Source: Saprospiraceae bacterium
GTDB lineage: Bacteria > Bacteroidota > Bacteroidia > Chitinophagales > Saprospiraceae
Reading direction: 5' to 3'
NCBI GenBank assembly: GCA_016713025.1
Contig: JADJPZ010000004.1
Coordinates: 1,116,001-1,180,000 of the forward strand
DNA length: 64,000 bases
The first letter of the stretch is position 1. Each line of letters begins with the position of its first letter. The translations under genes and the position numbers were made by a program. A model generated the notes under the pieces. The model saw only the letters and a program-made list of their open reading frames with translations. It was not told the DNA's origin and ran no database searches. This document shows positions 26,901-35,716 of this stretch, in pieces.

Positions 26901-29900
26901 GACGGGTAGAGTTATTTCAGACTTTTCATCCACTTTCAGAGTGTTTTCAGCAATCAACCTGCTATCTTTTTCTATAATGTAGTGAATAAAAACCGGTTTT
27001 TCAGAAGCTCCCGCGCTGATCGATATTTTTTGACCTGGTTCTGCAGTGGTTTGATTGAGTTTGTAGAATACATAATCGGAGGTAGGGAAGATTCCCTTTT
27101 CAAAATTTGTTACTACAATGTATTGTTCAGAAGCTACTTTTTGTTGATTTTTGTCCTGACTTTCCATTTCAATCTTATATACCCCGGGAGATAAAACTTT
27201 ACTCAAGTCTAAGGAATCCTGAGTGCTAAAACCAGAAGAAAGCACTTGTTTGGCTACAGGCCAGGTTGAAAAATCTGCTTCAGGACTTGATGGGAATTGA
27301 GGGAAAAGTTTTTCAGCAACGTTACGAGAAAGAGGGAAATCTACTTTTCCTTCCCAGTATTTATTTATCTTGACTGTTTTAGGAGCTTGCAGGAGGGATA
27401 CTTTGATAGTGCCTTTGACATTAATGGATTGGTCATTGTGATTGATTGCTTTGACTTTATATGGTTTTAGTTCATCGATATCAATGTTTTTTCCGGCATT
27501 GATTGATAATGAAAAAGCGGTGTATCCTGCCGACACCATAGATTGTATAGTTCTCGTTTCTCCTCGTTGGTCTGTCACATCCACATCGATCCGGTAGCTA
27601 AATACAGGGTTTGTTTTTCTGTCTACTTTTTTGTCAGGTATGGCTTCAAATTCAAAAATAAAACTGCCATCATCTTTACTCTGGGTTTCGCCTTGAGATA
27701 CAATAAAATCTTCGGAGGGATAGGGTAGTCTCCACCACCAACCCCAACTTGGATACCTTACAGATTTGACTACTTTATATTTCACTAATCCTCCGTCTAC
27801 ATTACTTCCTGCCAGGGTTTGGGCTTTTCCTGTTACTTTGATTTTATCCATTAGATTGTATTCTCCAGTGAGTGGATCTATAGTGACTTCAAAAGTAGGT
27901 CTTTTATATTCTTCCACATTGACTGCTTTTTGACCATGAATACCATCGGGAGTTTGTATAGTTATAGAGTACATACCGTTGAGCCTGCCGGCAGGAATGG
28001 TAAAGCTGCCGTTCAGAGAGCCAAACTCATTGGATGTCAATCGCTGTTTTGATATTTCCTGATAGTTCGCATCCCGAAATATGACTTCGATGGCTGTGTT
28101 TGGAATGATGTTCGGAACCTGATTTTTATCATTTTTAAGCAGGATAGCTTTGAAATAAATAATCTGCCCAGGTCTGTAAATGGATCTGTCAGTGAAAAAT
28201 TCAGCAAATTTATTTTCATTGTTGTCCTGTCTCATATAGTTATAATGATACTGATTGAGATCCAGGATGTCGGATTTATGCGATAAGACAAATTTTATAT
28301 TTTGATCATTTTGTTCATTGATGTTTACTCTGCCGTCTTTGTTGGAAATATATTCATTGGACCTGATAAACTCAAATCGACGGTTGCCGGGGTTGTAATT
28401 TTGAGTAAGGATAGACACTTTCACACCTTTAATTGGAGCTCCGTCTGTTCTGTCAGTGACTATTAATACTCTTTTATTGTCTACCCGATATGTCGTATAT
28501 GCTAAATCAGATACCTGATATATGATGTATTGAAATGATTGGTTTCCTTTATCCTGATTGTCATATACCACTAAGGCATAGGTTCCATACTTTTGTGGCT
28601 CGATGTAAAGTTCAGTTTTTTCTTTGATCAACTCAGGATTCAATTTGAAAGTATGATTTGCAGCACTTAGTTTTTTTGCTTTGAGCAGAAATTCTTTAAT
28701 TTGCTGTTGATCTTTGTTATTGAATTTTTCATCAAAATCACTTCCAAGTTTTACTGTTTCTATCCTGACATTCTTGATGTTTTTATGTTCAATGGCATAC
28801 AGGATAGGCTTTTTCGATGGATATATATTTTCTCCGTATAACTGTAGATAAGGAGATTTGATTTCGGCAATGATATTTTGACATTTTGCTGCGCCCTTTG
28901 ATGCAGGAAATTTTTTAATGGCGTTTTCACAGAGTTTCAGGATATCGGTATTTTTGACATTAAACTCTTTTTCCAAAATCAAAAAATTGGCTAATACGGA
29001 TACCACATCAGGGTACATTTCATCATCTTTTATCGCTTCGGCAAGATTTTCAAGCGATTTTTTATAAAGTGCTTTTTTATTTTCCAGGGTTGAATTTCTG
29101 TAAACATACTCAAGGCGACTTAAATCATAATCTGTAAGTGCCGATTTATTATTGTTCTGAATTTGAGTTTTCAGTATATCCTGAGATAGACTTAAAACTT
29201 TAAACATTCTGGAATACTTGTCGTTGCTTTCTATTGATTTTTTTGAAAACACTTCATTATCAGCAAAATACCACTCCTGATCTATCTGAAAGCTTTCACT
29301 GTTTTCACTGACGTAATTATCATATGAATTGAAAAATGCAAATGCTCTGTCTGCAAGCAATTCATACAGCGTTGGTCTGAATTTTACGGCGTCTCTGTCA
29401 AATTTATTCAGAACAGCCTTAAATTGATCTACAGGTATATTGATGGCTTTTTTATTTTCAATCGAAAAGAGATACCATTTTTCGATCGTGGTTAAAAATT
29501 GCTGAGTAGTCCATGTGCGAAAATCGGTGGCTTTATCTCCCACTATATCAGATCTTTGTGAGATTTCCCATCTGTAATTGTCAAAATACCTTTGGTACAA
29601 CTCAGCTAAGTATGAAGCAGCAATATATTTTACCGGCCTGTCTATGGTTTTGATGATTTCTTCCAGTCGATCGATGGACTTTTCTATGCCTTTTTCATCC
29701 GTCTGTATAGAAAGACGGGCAATATAGATGATACTTTTGGCAAACTGGGGATCATTCTTTTCCTCAGTAGCTACTTTTAATATTTCCTCCACTTTGGTCA
29801 GTGCAGATTTAGGAAGCCCATCATTGATAGACTTTTCAACTTCCTTCCATGCTCTATCGTAATCATAGTCTTTGAGATTTGGTTGGTTGGATTGAAGTGC

Positions 29901-29936
29901 CATAAGTATTGTAAAAATTAAGGATATGGTTTTCAT
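23943..29936 (-). CDS. Alpha-2-macroglobulin-like giant protein lacking the thioester
   Basis: A 1997-residue protein. The first 20 residues (MKTISLIFTILMALQSNQPN) look like a weak signal peptide, so it is probably periplasmic or surface exposed. Macroglobulin domains are recognisable: FFTDRSIYRPGQIIYFKAIL (MG2-like, about residue 570), FPNAPRFMRDGDKISFSAKV (A2M/MG7 region, about 1285) and, in the thioester domain, SNPVWYAIQALPYL. In relatives the latter is followed by C-x-E-Q; here the aligned residues are NNHSGTQALIDRYYAN, with Gly for Cys, so no thioester can form. The helical thioester-domain fold itself continues (GGFPWFPGGRDDIYTTQNVM). These proteins are thought to trap proteases. No penicillin-binding protein 1C gene is beside it. 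It is monocistronic. Confidence 0.85.
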   Translation of the reverse strand: MKTISLIFTILMALQSNQPNLKDYDYDRAWKEVEKSINDGLPKSALTKVEEILKVATEEKNDPQFAKSIIYIARLSIQTDEKGIEKSIDRLEEIIKTIDRPVKYIAASYLAELYQRYFDNYRWEISQRSDIVGDKATDFRTWTTQQFLTTIEKWYLFSIENKKAINIPVDQFKAVLNKFDRDAVKFRPTLYELLADRAFAFFNSYDNYVSENSESFQIDQEWYFADNEVFSKKSIESNDKYSRMFKVLSLSQDILKTQIQNNNKSALTDYDLSRLEYVYRNSTLENKKALYKKSLENLAEAIKDDEMYPDVVSVLANFLILEKEFNVKNTDILKLCENAIKKFPASKGAAKCQNIIAEIKSPYLQLYGENIYPSKKPILYAIEHKNIKNVRIETVKLGSDFDEKFNNKDQQQIKEFLLKAKKLSAANHTFKLNPELIKEKTELYIEPQKYGTYALVVYDNQDKGNQSFQYIIYQVSDLAYTTYRVDNKRVLIVTDRTDGAPIKGVKVSILTQNYNPGNRRFEFIRSNEYISNKDGRVNINEQNDQNIKFVLSHKSDILDLNQYHYNYMRQDNNENKFAEFFTDRSIYRPGQIIYFKAILLKNDKNQVPNIIPNTAIEVIFRDANYQEISKQRLTSNEFGSLNGSFTIPAGRLNGMYSITIQTPDGIHGQKAVNVEEYKRPTFEVTIDPLTGEYNLMDKIKVTGKAQTLAGSNVDGGLVKYKVVKSVRYPSWGWWWRLPYPSEDFIVSQGETQSKDDGSFIFEFEAIPDKKVDRKTNPVFSYRIDVDVTDQRGETRTIQSMVSAGYTAFSLSINAGKNIDIDELKPYKVKAINHNDQSINVKGTIKVSLLQAPKTVKINKYWEGKVDFPLSRNVAEKLFPQFPSSPEADFSTWPVAKQVLSSGFSTQDSLDLSKVLSPGVYKIEMESQDKNQQKVASEQYIVVTNFEKGIFPTSDYVFYKLNQTTAEPGQKISISAGASEKPVFIHYIIEKDSRLIAENTLKVDEKSEITLPVMEAYRGGVNVKLVYIMSNRTFTQSYFINVPWTNKQLDITYETFRDKTLPGSKEEYRIKISGKNKDKVAAELVAGMYDASLDQFISHTWRTTYYPQSYAAVHMEVPGFHMVNGRYYSYNPSGTAQITDWKYPELLPLMDAYGGRGDILMSKAMRTAGVPESADMMLEQAADSAPAPADQENAAKTGNPDQTSSPDKYPAETILLRQNLKETVFFFPELKTDAEGNIILAFTINEALTKWKLMTFAHTKDFKFGYDERFVRTQKNLMVFPNAPRFMRDGDKISFSAKVTNMTEGTLSGKATLRILDAISMKDITSELVKTPPDQKFTITKGLSSGLSWDLIIPENQYQAITYRITAEADGHSDGEENTLPVITNNVLVTESMPIWVKGKETRVFSFNAFKNNNSSTKKDFRYTFEYTSNPVWYAIQALPYLSSNNHSGTQALIDRYYANALSSGIANAHPRIKSIMDQWQMKDKDALISNLSKNQELKNALLEETPWVNQAMSESEQKRNIAILFDINKMAEERQNTIKKLAERQLSNGGFPWFPGGRDDIYTTQNVMENLGHLRFLGVLDSKNPEMDNIISTALLYMDVMLAERYTKLKAEMARTKGNIDDDHLDELSVHYLYVKTFFPHVKVSPGTSEARDYYFGQAKKYWTKRSLYIQAMIGLILHRNDDNSVSNIIKSLREKSFKNDELGMYWNEGNGFYWHQLPIERHALLIELFSEASTDGNEVDQMKIWLLKNKQTNHWKTSKSTASAIYALLVKGEKAGISTWITENNTPQLSVGKDNLKAEVSSVEAGTGYLKKTYTPENITKDLATIKVSNQNKSIAWGAAYYQYFEQADKIKSFSDTPLKLNKKLYKVIKTSKGDKIEEITSATGLQPGDRIKVRIELRVDRDMEYVHMKDMRASGFEPENIISQYKYQGQLGYYETTKDMASHFYFNYLPKGTFVFEYPVICVHKGDFSAGITTIESMYAPEFKSHSEGVRIKVR

Positions 29937-30198
29937 TGATCAGATATAGTTAATGATGAAGATAAAACGTTTTTTTTTGGCAATTGATGTGTTGCAGGAT
30001 AAGATATTTCAGAACTTATACATAAAAGATGATTTGTTTGATATTTTAGTATGGATTCTCATAGTTAAATTATTCATAAATAGTGAAAGCAATTTTTTGG
30101 TAATGAAATGACATCAATTAATCAGTTTATTATCAATACATTACAAATATTGTACAAAATGAAGTTCTCTAAAGTTGTTAAAGCCTGAAGATATTTAC

Positions 30199-30206
30199 TA
30201 CATTTG
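30199..30206 (+). promoter_or_regulatory. -7 box TACATTTG of tRNA-Pro
   Basis: Exact TAnnTTTG match ending 10 bases before the mature tRNA 5' end. TTG at 30175-30177 lies 21 bases upstream. Confidence 0.55.
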
Positions 30207-30215
30207 CACTTCATT

Positions 30216-30289
30216 CGGGACGTAGCGCAGCCTGGTAGCGCACTAGCATGGGGTGCTAGGGGTCGCTGGTTCGAATCCAGTCGTCCCGA
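30216..30289 (+). tRNA. tRNA-Pro, anticodon GGG
   Basis: A 74-nt tRNA. The acceptor stem CGGGACG pairs with CGTCCCG, the D-stem is GCGC/GCGC, the anticodon stem is CTAGC/GCTAG with loop ATGGGGT (anticodon GGG), the variable loop has 5 nt, and the T-arm is GCTGG-TTCGAAT-CCAGT. The discriminator is A and no CCA is encoded. It reads CCC and CCU codons. Confidence 0.95.
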
Positions 30290-30323
30290 CTCTATTAATT
30301 CTGTACAATTTTCCTACACCACA

Positions 30324-31007
30324 TTGACAATTGCTGACAAAATACTTCATTTTCTTGCAAGAGTGGAATATGACGGTGCATTACCGGATGGGATTCGCAT
30401 CATGAATCCTTATAGAGAGAATGAAGATATTCGGAATATTTGCTTGTCGTTTTACATGAAATTTTATAATGATAATCAGCCTCGCGCACTGATTTTGGGT
30501 ATCAATCCCGGAAGGTTGGGAGCAGGAGCGACTGGCATTCCTTTTACCGATACCAAACGGCTCTTTGATGGATGTGGTATCCATCATGATAAATTTTCAA
30601 CACATGAACCTTCTTCGGTTTTTATCTATGAAATGATCAAAGCCTATGGAGGTGCTGAAAAATTTTATCGGCGATTTTACATTAATTCTGTCTGTCCATT
30701 AGGATTTGTTAAAGTAAATGCCGGAAAACCAATAAATTACAACTACTATGATTCGAAAGAACTTGAATCAGCCGTGAGGGATTTTATTATCAATAATATA
30801 AGAACTCAAATTTCCATTGCGGAGAAATCTGATATTTGCTATTGTCTCGGAACAGGCAAAAATTACCATTATTTAAACAAGCTGAACAGTCAGTTCCATT
30901 TTTTCAAAGAAATAATACCGCTTGAACATCCTAGATACATCATGCAATATCGGAGCAAACATAAGGATAATTATATTGATGATTACATCAGGAAGTTTCA
31001 GGTGTAA
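30324..31007 (+). CDS. SMUG2-like uracil-DNA glycosylase family protein, TTG start
   Basis: A 227-residue protein of the uracil-DNA glycosylase superfamily, SMUG2-like. Motif 1 is LILGINPGRLGAGATGIPFT and motif 2 is LEHPRYIMQYRSK; EPSSVFIYEMIKAYGG and FYINSVCPLGFV are also conserved. It should remove damaged bases (uracil or relatives) from DNA in base excision repair. The longest open frame begins at 30204, but its first part is a translation of tRNA-Pro and cannot be real. The TTG at 30324, giving (M)TIADKILHFLARVEYDGALP, fits the usual start of the family. The 3' end overlaps the convergent response regulator by 20 bases. Confidence 0.8.
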   Translation: MTIADKILHFLARVEYDGALPDGIRIMNPYRENEDIRNICLSFYMKFYNDNQPRALILGINPGRLGAGATGIPFTDTKRLFDGCGIHHDKFSTHEPSSVFIYEMIKAYGGAEKFYRRFYINSVCPLGFVKVNAGKPINYNYYDSKELESAVRDFIINNIRTQISIAEKSDICYCLGTGKNYHYLNKLNSQFHFFKEIIPLEHPRYIMQYRSKHKDNYIDDYIRKFQV

Positions 31008-31677
31008 ACCGATATCCAATCCCTCTTACCGAATGAAAATATACAGGGCATTTAGGGTCGGGTTCAAAATACTTGCGAAAGGACAAGATAAAATTATCAA
31101 TTGTTCTAGTAGAAGGGAAAACATCATAACCCCAAACAGTCTGTAGGATCTGCTGTCTGGATACTACTTCATTTTTTCTTTCAATGAGTAATTTTAAAAG
31201 TAGGGCTTCCTTTTTTGTCATTGTCACAGTATGATTGATCCCTGATGCCTGATAGGTTATAAAATCTATTTTATTGCCATGCCAACTATACGATCGGGCT
31301 TCCTTTGCATTTTCGCTCGATTTCCTTTTGATGATTTTGTCTACCCTCAGCAATAACTCTTCAAGATTAAATGGTTTAGTCAGGTAATCATCAGCACCGA
31401 GTTTCAATCCTGTAATTCTGTCCGTAGATGTATCTTTAGCTGAAACGATAACAATGCCGACTTCAGGATTTCTCAACCTGACTTGTTCGCAAATCTGGAA
31501 ACCATTGACTTCAGGCAGCATGACATCTAATATAAGAAGTTCAAAGTGTTGATTTTCAATTATTTCAAGTGCTTTTCTTCCATTATCGGTCGCAATGACT
31601 TCATAACCTTCTATCTCCAGATTGACCTTGATCACTTTTCTGATGTGCTCTTCGTCTTCGACTAATAATATTCTCAT
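30988..31677 (-). CDS. OmpR/PhoB-family response regulator
   Basis: A 229-residue regulator. The receiver domain (about 1-115) shows ILLVEDEEHIRKVIKVNLE, phosphoacceptor Asp in LLILDVMLPEVNGF, Ser in IVIVSAKDTSTD and Lys in DYLTKPFNLEELLLRV. The winged-helix DNA-binding domain (about 135-227) includes TKKEALLLKLLIERKNEVVS, RQQILQTVWGYD and HSVRGIGYRF. The ATG lies within the last bases of the kinase gene, so the two are translationally coupled. Targets unknown. Confidence 0.93.
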   Translation of the reverse strand: MRILLVEDEEHIRKVIKVNLEIEGYEVIATDNGRKALEIIENQHFELLILDVMLPEVNGFQICEQVRLRNPEVGIVIVSAKDTSTDRITGLKLGADDYLTKPFNLEELLLRVDKIIKRKSSENAKEARSYSWHGNKIDFITYQASGINHTVTMTKKEALLLKLLIERKNEVVSRQQILQTVWGYDVFPSTRTIDNFILSFRKYFEPDPKCPVYFHSVRGIGYRFTPETS

Positions 31678-32648
31678 GGGTTTTGATTTATTGGAAGTAG
31701 GATAGAGATGGACGTCCCATGTGGTACATTATCTTTTATGACGATGCTTCCTTTATGTCCATCCACTATTTTTTTTACGATATATAAACCCAGTCCGGTA
31801 CCATTTGTTTTTCTGGTATCTTCATTTCCTATTCTGTAAAACTGTTGCAAAACTTTAGTTTTTTCGTTTTCAGGAATACCCGATCCCTGATCTGAAAAAA
31901 TAATTTCAACCTGTGTTTTATAATTTTTTATGTCAATCTGAATAATGGCGGGTGATTCAGAATACTTTATACTATTTTGTATGATATTGGAGAAAACGGA
32001 AATGATAGATTCTGCATCACATTCGATTTCTTGAATTTCTTCCTTTTGGTTTAAATCAATCCGGACTTCAGGAAATGTAATTGAAATGGTTTGTTTTATT
32101 TTTTCAAGAAGCCCTGAAGGTGATACTTTTTCGAAATTGAAATTATAATTATTGTCTAATTGTGTAGCCATCAACAAATTAGATACTAATGTTTCAAGTC
32201 TTTTGTTCTCAATATTGATACTTTCCAGCATGTGGGCCTGCGCATCCGGATTTAACTTTCTTCTGATCAGCGTTTCAGAAATGAGTCCTATGGATGTGAT
32301 GGGTGTTTTCAGTTCATGGGTGATAGAAAGTAGAAAGTTTTTTTGCTTTTTATTGTTTTCAATCTCTTTATTATAAGCCTTCTGAATCAACCACATCCCG
32401 ATGATCAATGAGATACCAAAAACTAGTCCTTCTCCGAAAATCATGTGTTTTTTTGTCTGATACTCATCCTTTATCCTGTTATAAGTGACCTTATCCTGAT
32501 CAGAAAGTCCCGCTATATCTAGTATTTGAATATTTTGAACTTCCAAATTTCTATTGAAAAGCAATTCATTGTTTTTTGATAGGAGTACTGTCCACCATAT
32601 CAAGGCTAAAAGCATGTAAATCATCACACCATATGATAAATATTTCAT
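31674..32648 (-). CDS. HisKA sensor histidine kinase
   Basis: A 324-residue membrane kinase with two helices (about 5-25 and 75-95) flanking a short periplasmic loop of about 50 residues, so little extracytoplasmic sensing structure. The H-box is FLLSITHELKTPITSIG, followed by the N-box VFSNIIQNSIKYSESP, G1 FSDQGSGIPENEK and G2 TGLGLYIVKKIVDGHKG. It overlaps the downstream OmpR-type regulator by four bases, so they form one two-component system. The signal is not known. Confidence 0.93.
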   Translation of the reverse strand: MKYLSYGVMIYMLLALIWWTVLLSKNNELLFNRNLEVQNIQILDIAGLSDQDKVTYNRIKDEYQTKKHMIFGEGLVFGISLIIGMWLIQKAYNKEIENNKKQKNFLLSITHELKTPITSIGLISETLIRRKLNPDAQAHMLESINIENKRLETLVSNLLMATQLDNNYNFNFEKVSPSGLLEKIKQTISITFPEVRIDLNQKEEIQEIECDAESIISVFSNIIQNSIKYSESPAIIQIDIKNYKTQVEIIFSDQGSGIPENEKTKVLQQFYRIGNEDTRKTNGTGLGLYIVKKIVDGHKGSIVIKDNVPHGTSISILLPINQNP

Positions 32649-32865
32649 TATGATCTATTTAGAGAGCATTCCATTTTTTCCGAAATTAATATAGAAGCAT
32701 AAACAAATGGACATAGAAAAGGATTATAATTGACTTTGTTTCTTTATACTTGAATATTTGTAAACAAAAATTGTAATAATTTTCGCAAACCTATCTACTT
32801 TTTGTTAACATTCTTGGATTTGGCACAATTATTTCTATATCTTAATGTTAGTTTAGCACTATTGC

Positions 32866-33846
32866 ATGCAAAATAGAGTTTATTCAAGATATATTTACCA
32901 GATGCTCATGGAACATGGCAGTGTAGCTGTGCGGGAGATTGGTACGTTTTATCTCAGGAAAATTTCAGCTAAATTCAATGAAAACCGACAAGTTTTATAT
33001 GCACCTTCTACAGGTGTCTATTTTTCACCCAATGTAGACAAAGATGTTGAATTTGCATCATTGTTAATAGAAAGTGGTTTGAATAAAGAAGAAGCTGCGT
33101 TACTTGAAAAACTAATTTCTGATGACTATAAAATCGCTGTTCAAAAAAATGAAGCTTTCGAACTTGATCAATTGGGTACTATTTCCAATCAAACATTTAC
33201 TGAAAGGGATGATCAGGCCTTCAATAGATATGTAGGATTGAAAGACATGAATGTCAATGTATTCTCCGGACAAAAAATCACTCATGACGAGAATTTCGAA
33301 TATTATTTGCAGCAAAAAATCTCTGATAAAAAGGATAATTGGCAACACTTTATCGGACCTGTGATCATAGCCCTTCTTACGGCATTGTGTATCTTATTAT
33401 GGTTCTTATCTGATTCCAAACCACAGAAGACCGAGTCTGTCAGCAATATTACAATTGATTCTCCAAAATTATCAGTAACTGACTCTATTTACCAGGAAAT
33501 AGACAATGTATTGATGGAAAATGAGCTGAAATCTGAAAAGTCTGAGCCATCAGAATATAAAGAACCAAAAAGCTTAGTTACACCGCATCCAAGTAACAAA
33601 AAGGTCGAATCATCTGATGCAAAGGAGTGTATCGTTATAGTAGGTGCATTTATTGAAAAGAACAATGCCAAAAGGATGGTCAAGAGGATAAGATCAAAAG
33701 GTTACACACCTTATCAGTCAGAACATGATGGCAAGATAAGGGTAGGCGTAAAATACAACTGTGCTACCCATCAGCCTGATGATTATAAAGAAAAAATTAA
33801 AAAGATATTCAATCCGGAAGCCTGGCATCTGCATGATACCATATAG
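32866..33846 (+). CDS. Membrane protein with HU-CCDC81-like N-terminus and SPOR-like C-terminus
   Basis: A 326-residue protein. The N-terminal part (about 1-150: YSRYIYQMLMEHGSVAVREI, TFYLRKISAKFNENRQVLYA, SGLNKEEAALLEKLISDDY) resembles the paired HU-like (HU-CCDC81) domains of Bacteroidota. One membrane helix follows at about 165-185 (GPVIIALLTALCILLWFL), then an acidic/Lys-rich linker, and a C-terminal SPOR-like domain (CIVIVGAFIEKNNAKRMVKR, RIRSKGYTPYQSEHDGKIRV). SPOR domains bind denuded peptidoglycan at division sites. The layout suggests a protein linking a cytoplasmic HU-like module to the cell wall. The assignment is by resemblance; a DNA-binding role of the first part is not established. 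Confidence 0.65.
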   Translation: MQNRVYSRYIYQMLMEHGSVAVREIGTFYLRKISAKFNENRQVLYAPSTGVYFSPNVDKDVEFASLLIESGLNKEEAALLEKLISDDYKIAVQKNEAFELDQLGTISNQTFTERDDQAFNRYVGLKDMNVNVFSGQKITHDENFEYYLQQKISDKKDNWQHFIGPVIIALLTALCILLWFLSDSKPQKTESVSNITIDSPKLSVTDSIYQEIDNVLMENELKSEKSEPSEYKEPKSLVTPHPSNKKVESSDAKECIVIVGAFIEKNNAKRMVKRIRSKGYTPYQSEHDGKIRVGVKYNCATHQPDDYKEKIKKIFNPEAWHLHDTI

Positions 33847-33908
33847 ATATTTTTACTAACCATCTTGAAAAAGACCACTCAAGTAGCCTTCATATACCTC
33901 CACAATTT

Positions 33909-33916
33909 TATCTTTG
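33909..33916 (+). promoter_or_regulatory. -7 box TATCTTTG of the enoyl-CoA hydratase gene
   Basis: Exact TAnnTTTG match. Its last three bases would serve as a TTG start in the longest frame, which argues that translation starts downstream at ATG 33938. Confidence 0.5.
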
Positions 33917-33937
33917 CGTCTAAATAATTCACACCGA

Positions 33938-34717
33938 ATGCAAGATAATGTGCTTTTAATTGAAAAGAAAGATCAGTTTTATATTTTGACGATCAACAGA
34001 CCCGATGCTCTCAATGCATTAAACAAGGATGTGTTTGATGCATTGGACACATTTTTTACAAGATATAATAAAGACTATACCATCAAAGGAATAGTGATTA
34101 CAGGTTCAGGTAGTAAAGCTTTTGTGGCCGGAGCAGATATCAAAGAGTTTGCGTCTTTAGATCAGACTCAGGGAAGAATGTTGTCAAAAAAAGGACAGGA
34201 TATTTTATTTAAAATTGAAAGATTCCATGTCCCTGTGATCGCAGCTGTCAATGGTTTTGCCTTGGGAGGTGGTTGCGAACTTGCGATGGCATGTCACATC
34301 AGGGTTGCCGGAAATCATGCAAAATTTGGACAACCGGAGGTTAATTTGGGTTTGGTACCTGGCTATGGCGGTTCACAGCGACTCATTCAGTTGATAGGCA
34401 AAGGTAAAGCGCTCGAGTTGTTACTTACTGCTGATATGGTAGATGCTGTGACTGCTCACCATTTAAGCCTTGTAAATCATATTGTTGAGTCAGGACAAGA
34501 AGTACATAAATCTCTTGAAATTCTAAGTAAAATATCCACAAAAGGTCCACTTGCAGTCACTCAGTGTATCAGCTTAGTCAATGCATATTATGACAAGGGT
34601 GTCGATGGCTTCGAACAGGAATATAATGATTTTGGGTCAACCCTTAGTTCAGACGATGCTAAAGAAGGCGCAAGGGCTTTTGTTGAAAAACGGAAACCAG
34701 AATTTAAGGCTCAATAA
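33938..34717 (+). CDS. Enoyl-CoA hydratase/isomerase
   Basis: A 259-residue crotonase-fold enzyme that hydrates enoyl-CoA thioesters in fatty or amino acid degradation. The oxyanion-hole segments are GSGSKAFVAGADIKEF and NGFALGGGCELAMACHIRVA; the two catalytic glutamates fall in GGGCELAM and FGQPEVNLGLVPGYGGSQRL. Both are present, so hydratase activity is likely. The start is set at ATG 33938 because the upstream TTG lies inside a promoter box. The methyltransferase gene follows after 12 bases and is probably co-transcribed, although no functional link is obvious. Confidence 0.87.
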   Translation: MQDNVLLIEKKDQFYILTINRPDALNALNKDVFDALDTFFTRYNKDYTIKGIVITGSGSKAFVAGADIKEFASLDQTQGRMLSKKGQDILFKIERFHVPVIAAVNGFALGGGCELAMACHIRVAGNHAKFGQPEVNLGLVPGYGGSQRLIQLIGKGKALELLLTADMVDAVTAHHLSLVNHIVESGQEVHKSLEILSKISTKGPLAVTQCISLVNAYYDKGVDGFEQEYNDFGSTLSSDDAKEGARAFVEKRKPEFKAQ

Positions 34718-34729
34718 ATATAACTATTT

Positions 34730-35527
34730 ATGTTTGAATTTCACAGTGATAAGAGTCGATATTTCGAAATGCAACGGGTTGTTACCCATGACGACATCAT
34801 TCCTTTTATCGAGCGGAACACAGGAGCTTGCAGCGGTAAAAGGGTTTTGGAGATAGGTTGTGCAGAAGCAGGAGTATTGAAGGCCTTTATAGATAAAGGA
34901 AATATTGGAACCGGAGTGGAATTAGCATCTTACCGATATGAAAGTGCAAAATTATTTTTGAAAAATGAACTTGAAGATGGAAGATTTTTTATCATCAATA
35001 AGAATATTTATGATATAAATGACCCTGCAGCAGAATTTGGAAGTCTGTTTGACATCATTGTCCTCAAGGATGTTATCGAACATATACCAGATCAACCTAA
35101 ATTTATAAACCGGCTAAAACTATTTCTAAAGCCACAGGGAGTCATTTTTTTTGCCTATCCGCCATGGTGGATGCCTTTCGGTGGTCATCAGCAATTGTGT
35201 GTCACAAAATTACTGGAAAAACTACCTTGGTTTCATTTGTTCCCTAGTTTTTTTTATAAGTTTATACTCAAGTCTTTTGGAGAATCAGAAGCGACTATCA
35301 ATGAACTTTTAAGTATCAAGTCTACCGGAATCATCATTGAAACACTTCATAGTATATTAAAAAATGAAAAGTTTGAAGTTATTGATGAACAATTTTGGTT
35401 TATAAATCCTATCTACCGGATGAAATTTGGCTTAAAAAGCAGATTAGTGCCGTCTTTGTTGGCTTACATTCCTTATCTGCGCAATTTTTATACAACCACA
35501 CATTACATCCTTTTTAAGATGAAGTAA
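34730..35527 (+). CDS. Class I SAM-dependent methyltransferase
   Basis: A 265-residue methyltransferase. SAM-binding motif I is RVLEIGCAEAGVLKAF, the acidic residue after strand 2 is in GTGVELASYRYE, and the post-I/motif II region is FDIIVLKDVIEHIPD. The C-terminal third (MPFGGHQQLCVTKLLEKLPW onward) is typical of Methyltransf_11/23 proteins that act on small molecules or lipids, with a longer lid. The substrate cannot be deduced. It is the second gene after enoyl-CoA hydratase. Confidence 0.8.
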   Translation: MFEFHSDKSRYFEMQRVVTHDDIIPFIERNTGACSGKRVLEIGCAEAGVLKAFIDKGNIGTGVELASYRYESAKLFLKNELEDGRFFIINKNIYDINDPAAEFGSLFDIIVLKDVIEHIPDQPKFINRLKLFLKPQGVIFFAYPPWWMPFGGHQQLCVTKLLEKLPWFHLFPSFFYKFILKSFGESEATINELLSIKSTGIIIETLHSILKNEKFEVIDEQFWFINPIYRMKFGLKSRLVPSLLAYIPYLRNFYTTTHYILFKMK

Positions 35528-35604
35528 ATCTTATTCCGACGAGAATTTATTTTTCTAAATAAGATGATACACATGTCTTTATTATAAATTAATTCTATCG
35601 CCTT

Positions 35605-35665
35605 TATACTCAAAATGAATACAATTGTAGATGAATTTTTTGCAAACCAATTTATTTTGAGTATA
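35605..35665. terminator. Inverted repeat between convergent methyltransferase and metX
   Basis: TATACTCAAAAT (35605-35616) pairs perfectly with ATTTTGAGTATA (35654-35665) around a 37-base loop. It may help terminate either gene. The part AAACCAATTTATTTTGAGT recurs exactly at 40614-40632. Confidence 0.35.
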
Positions 35666-35716
35666 TAAATCCAGGCATATTTTTGAGAAGGATCGTCCAA
35701 AAGACAAAATTCCACT

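Noticed and set aside
30204..30323. Protein-coding extension RDVAQPGSALAWGARG upstream of the glycosylase
   Set aside because: It is the translation of tRNA-Pro(GGG), which folds perfectly at 30216-30289.
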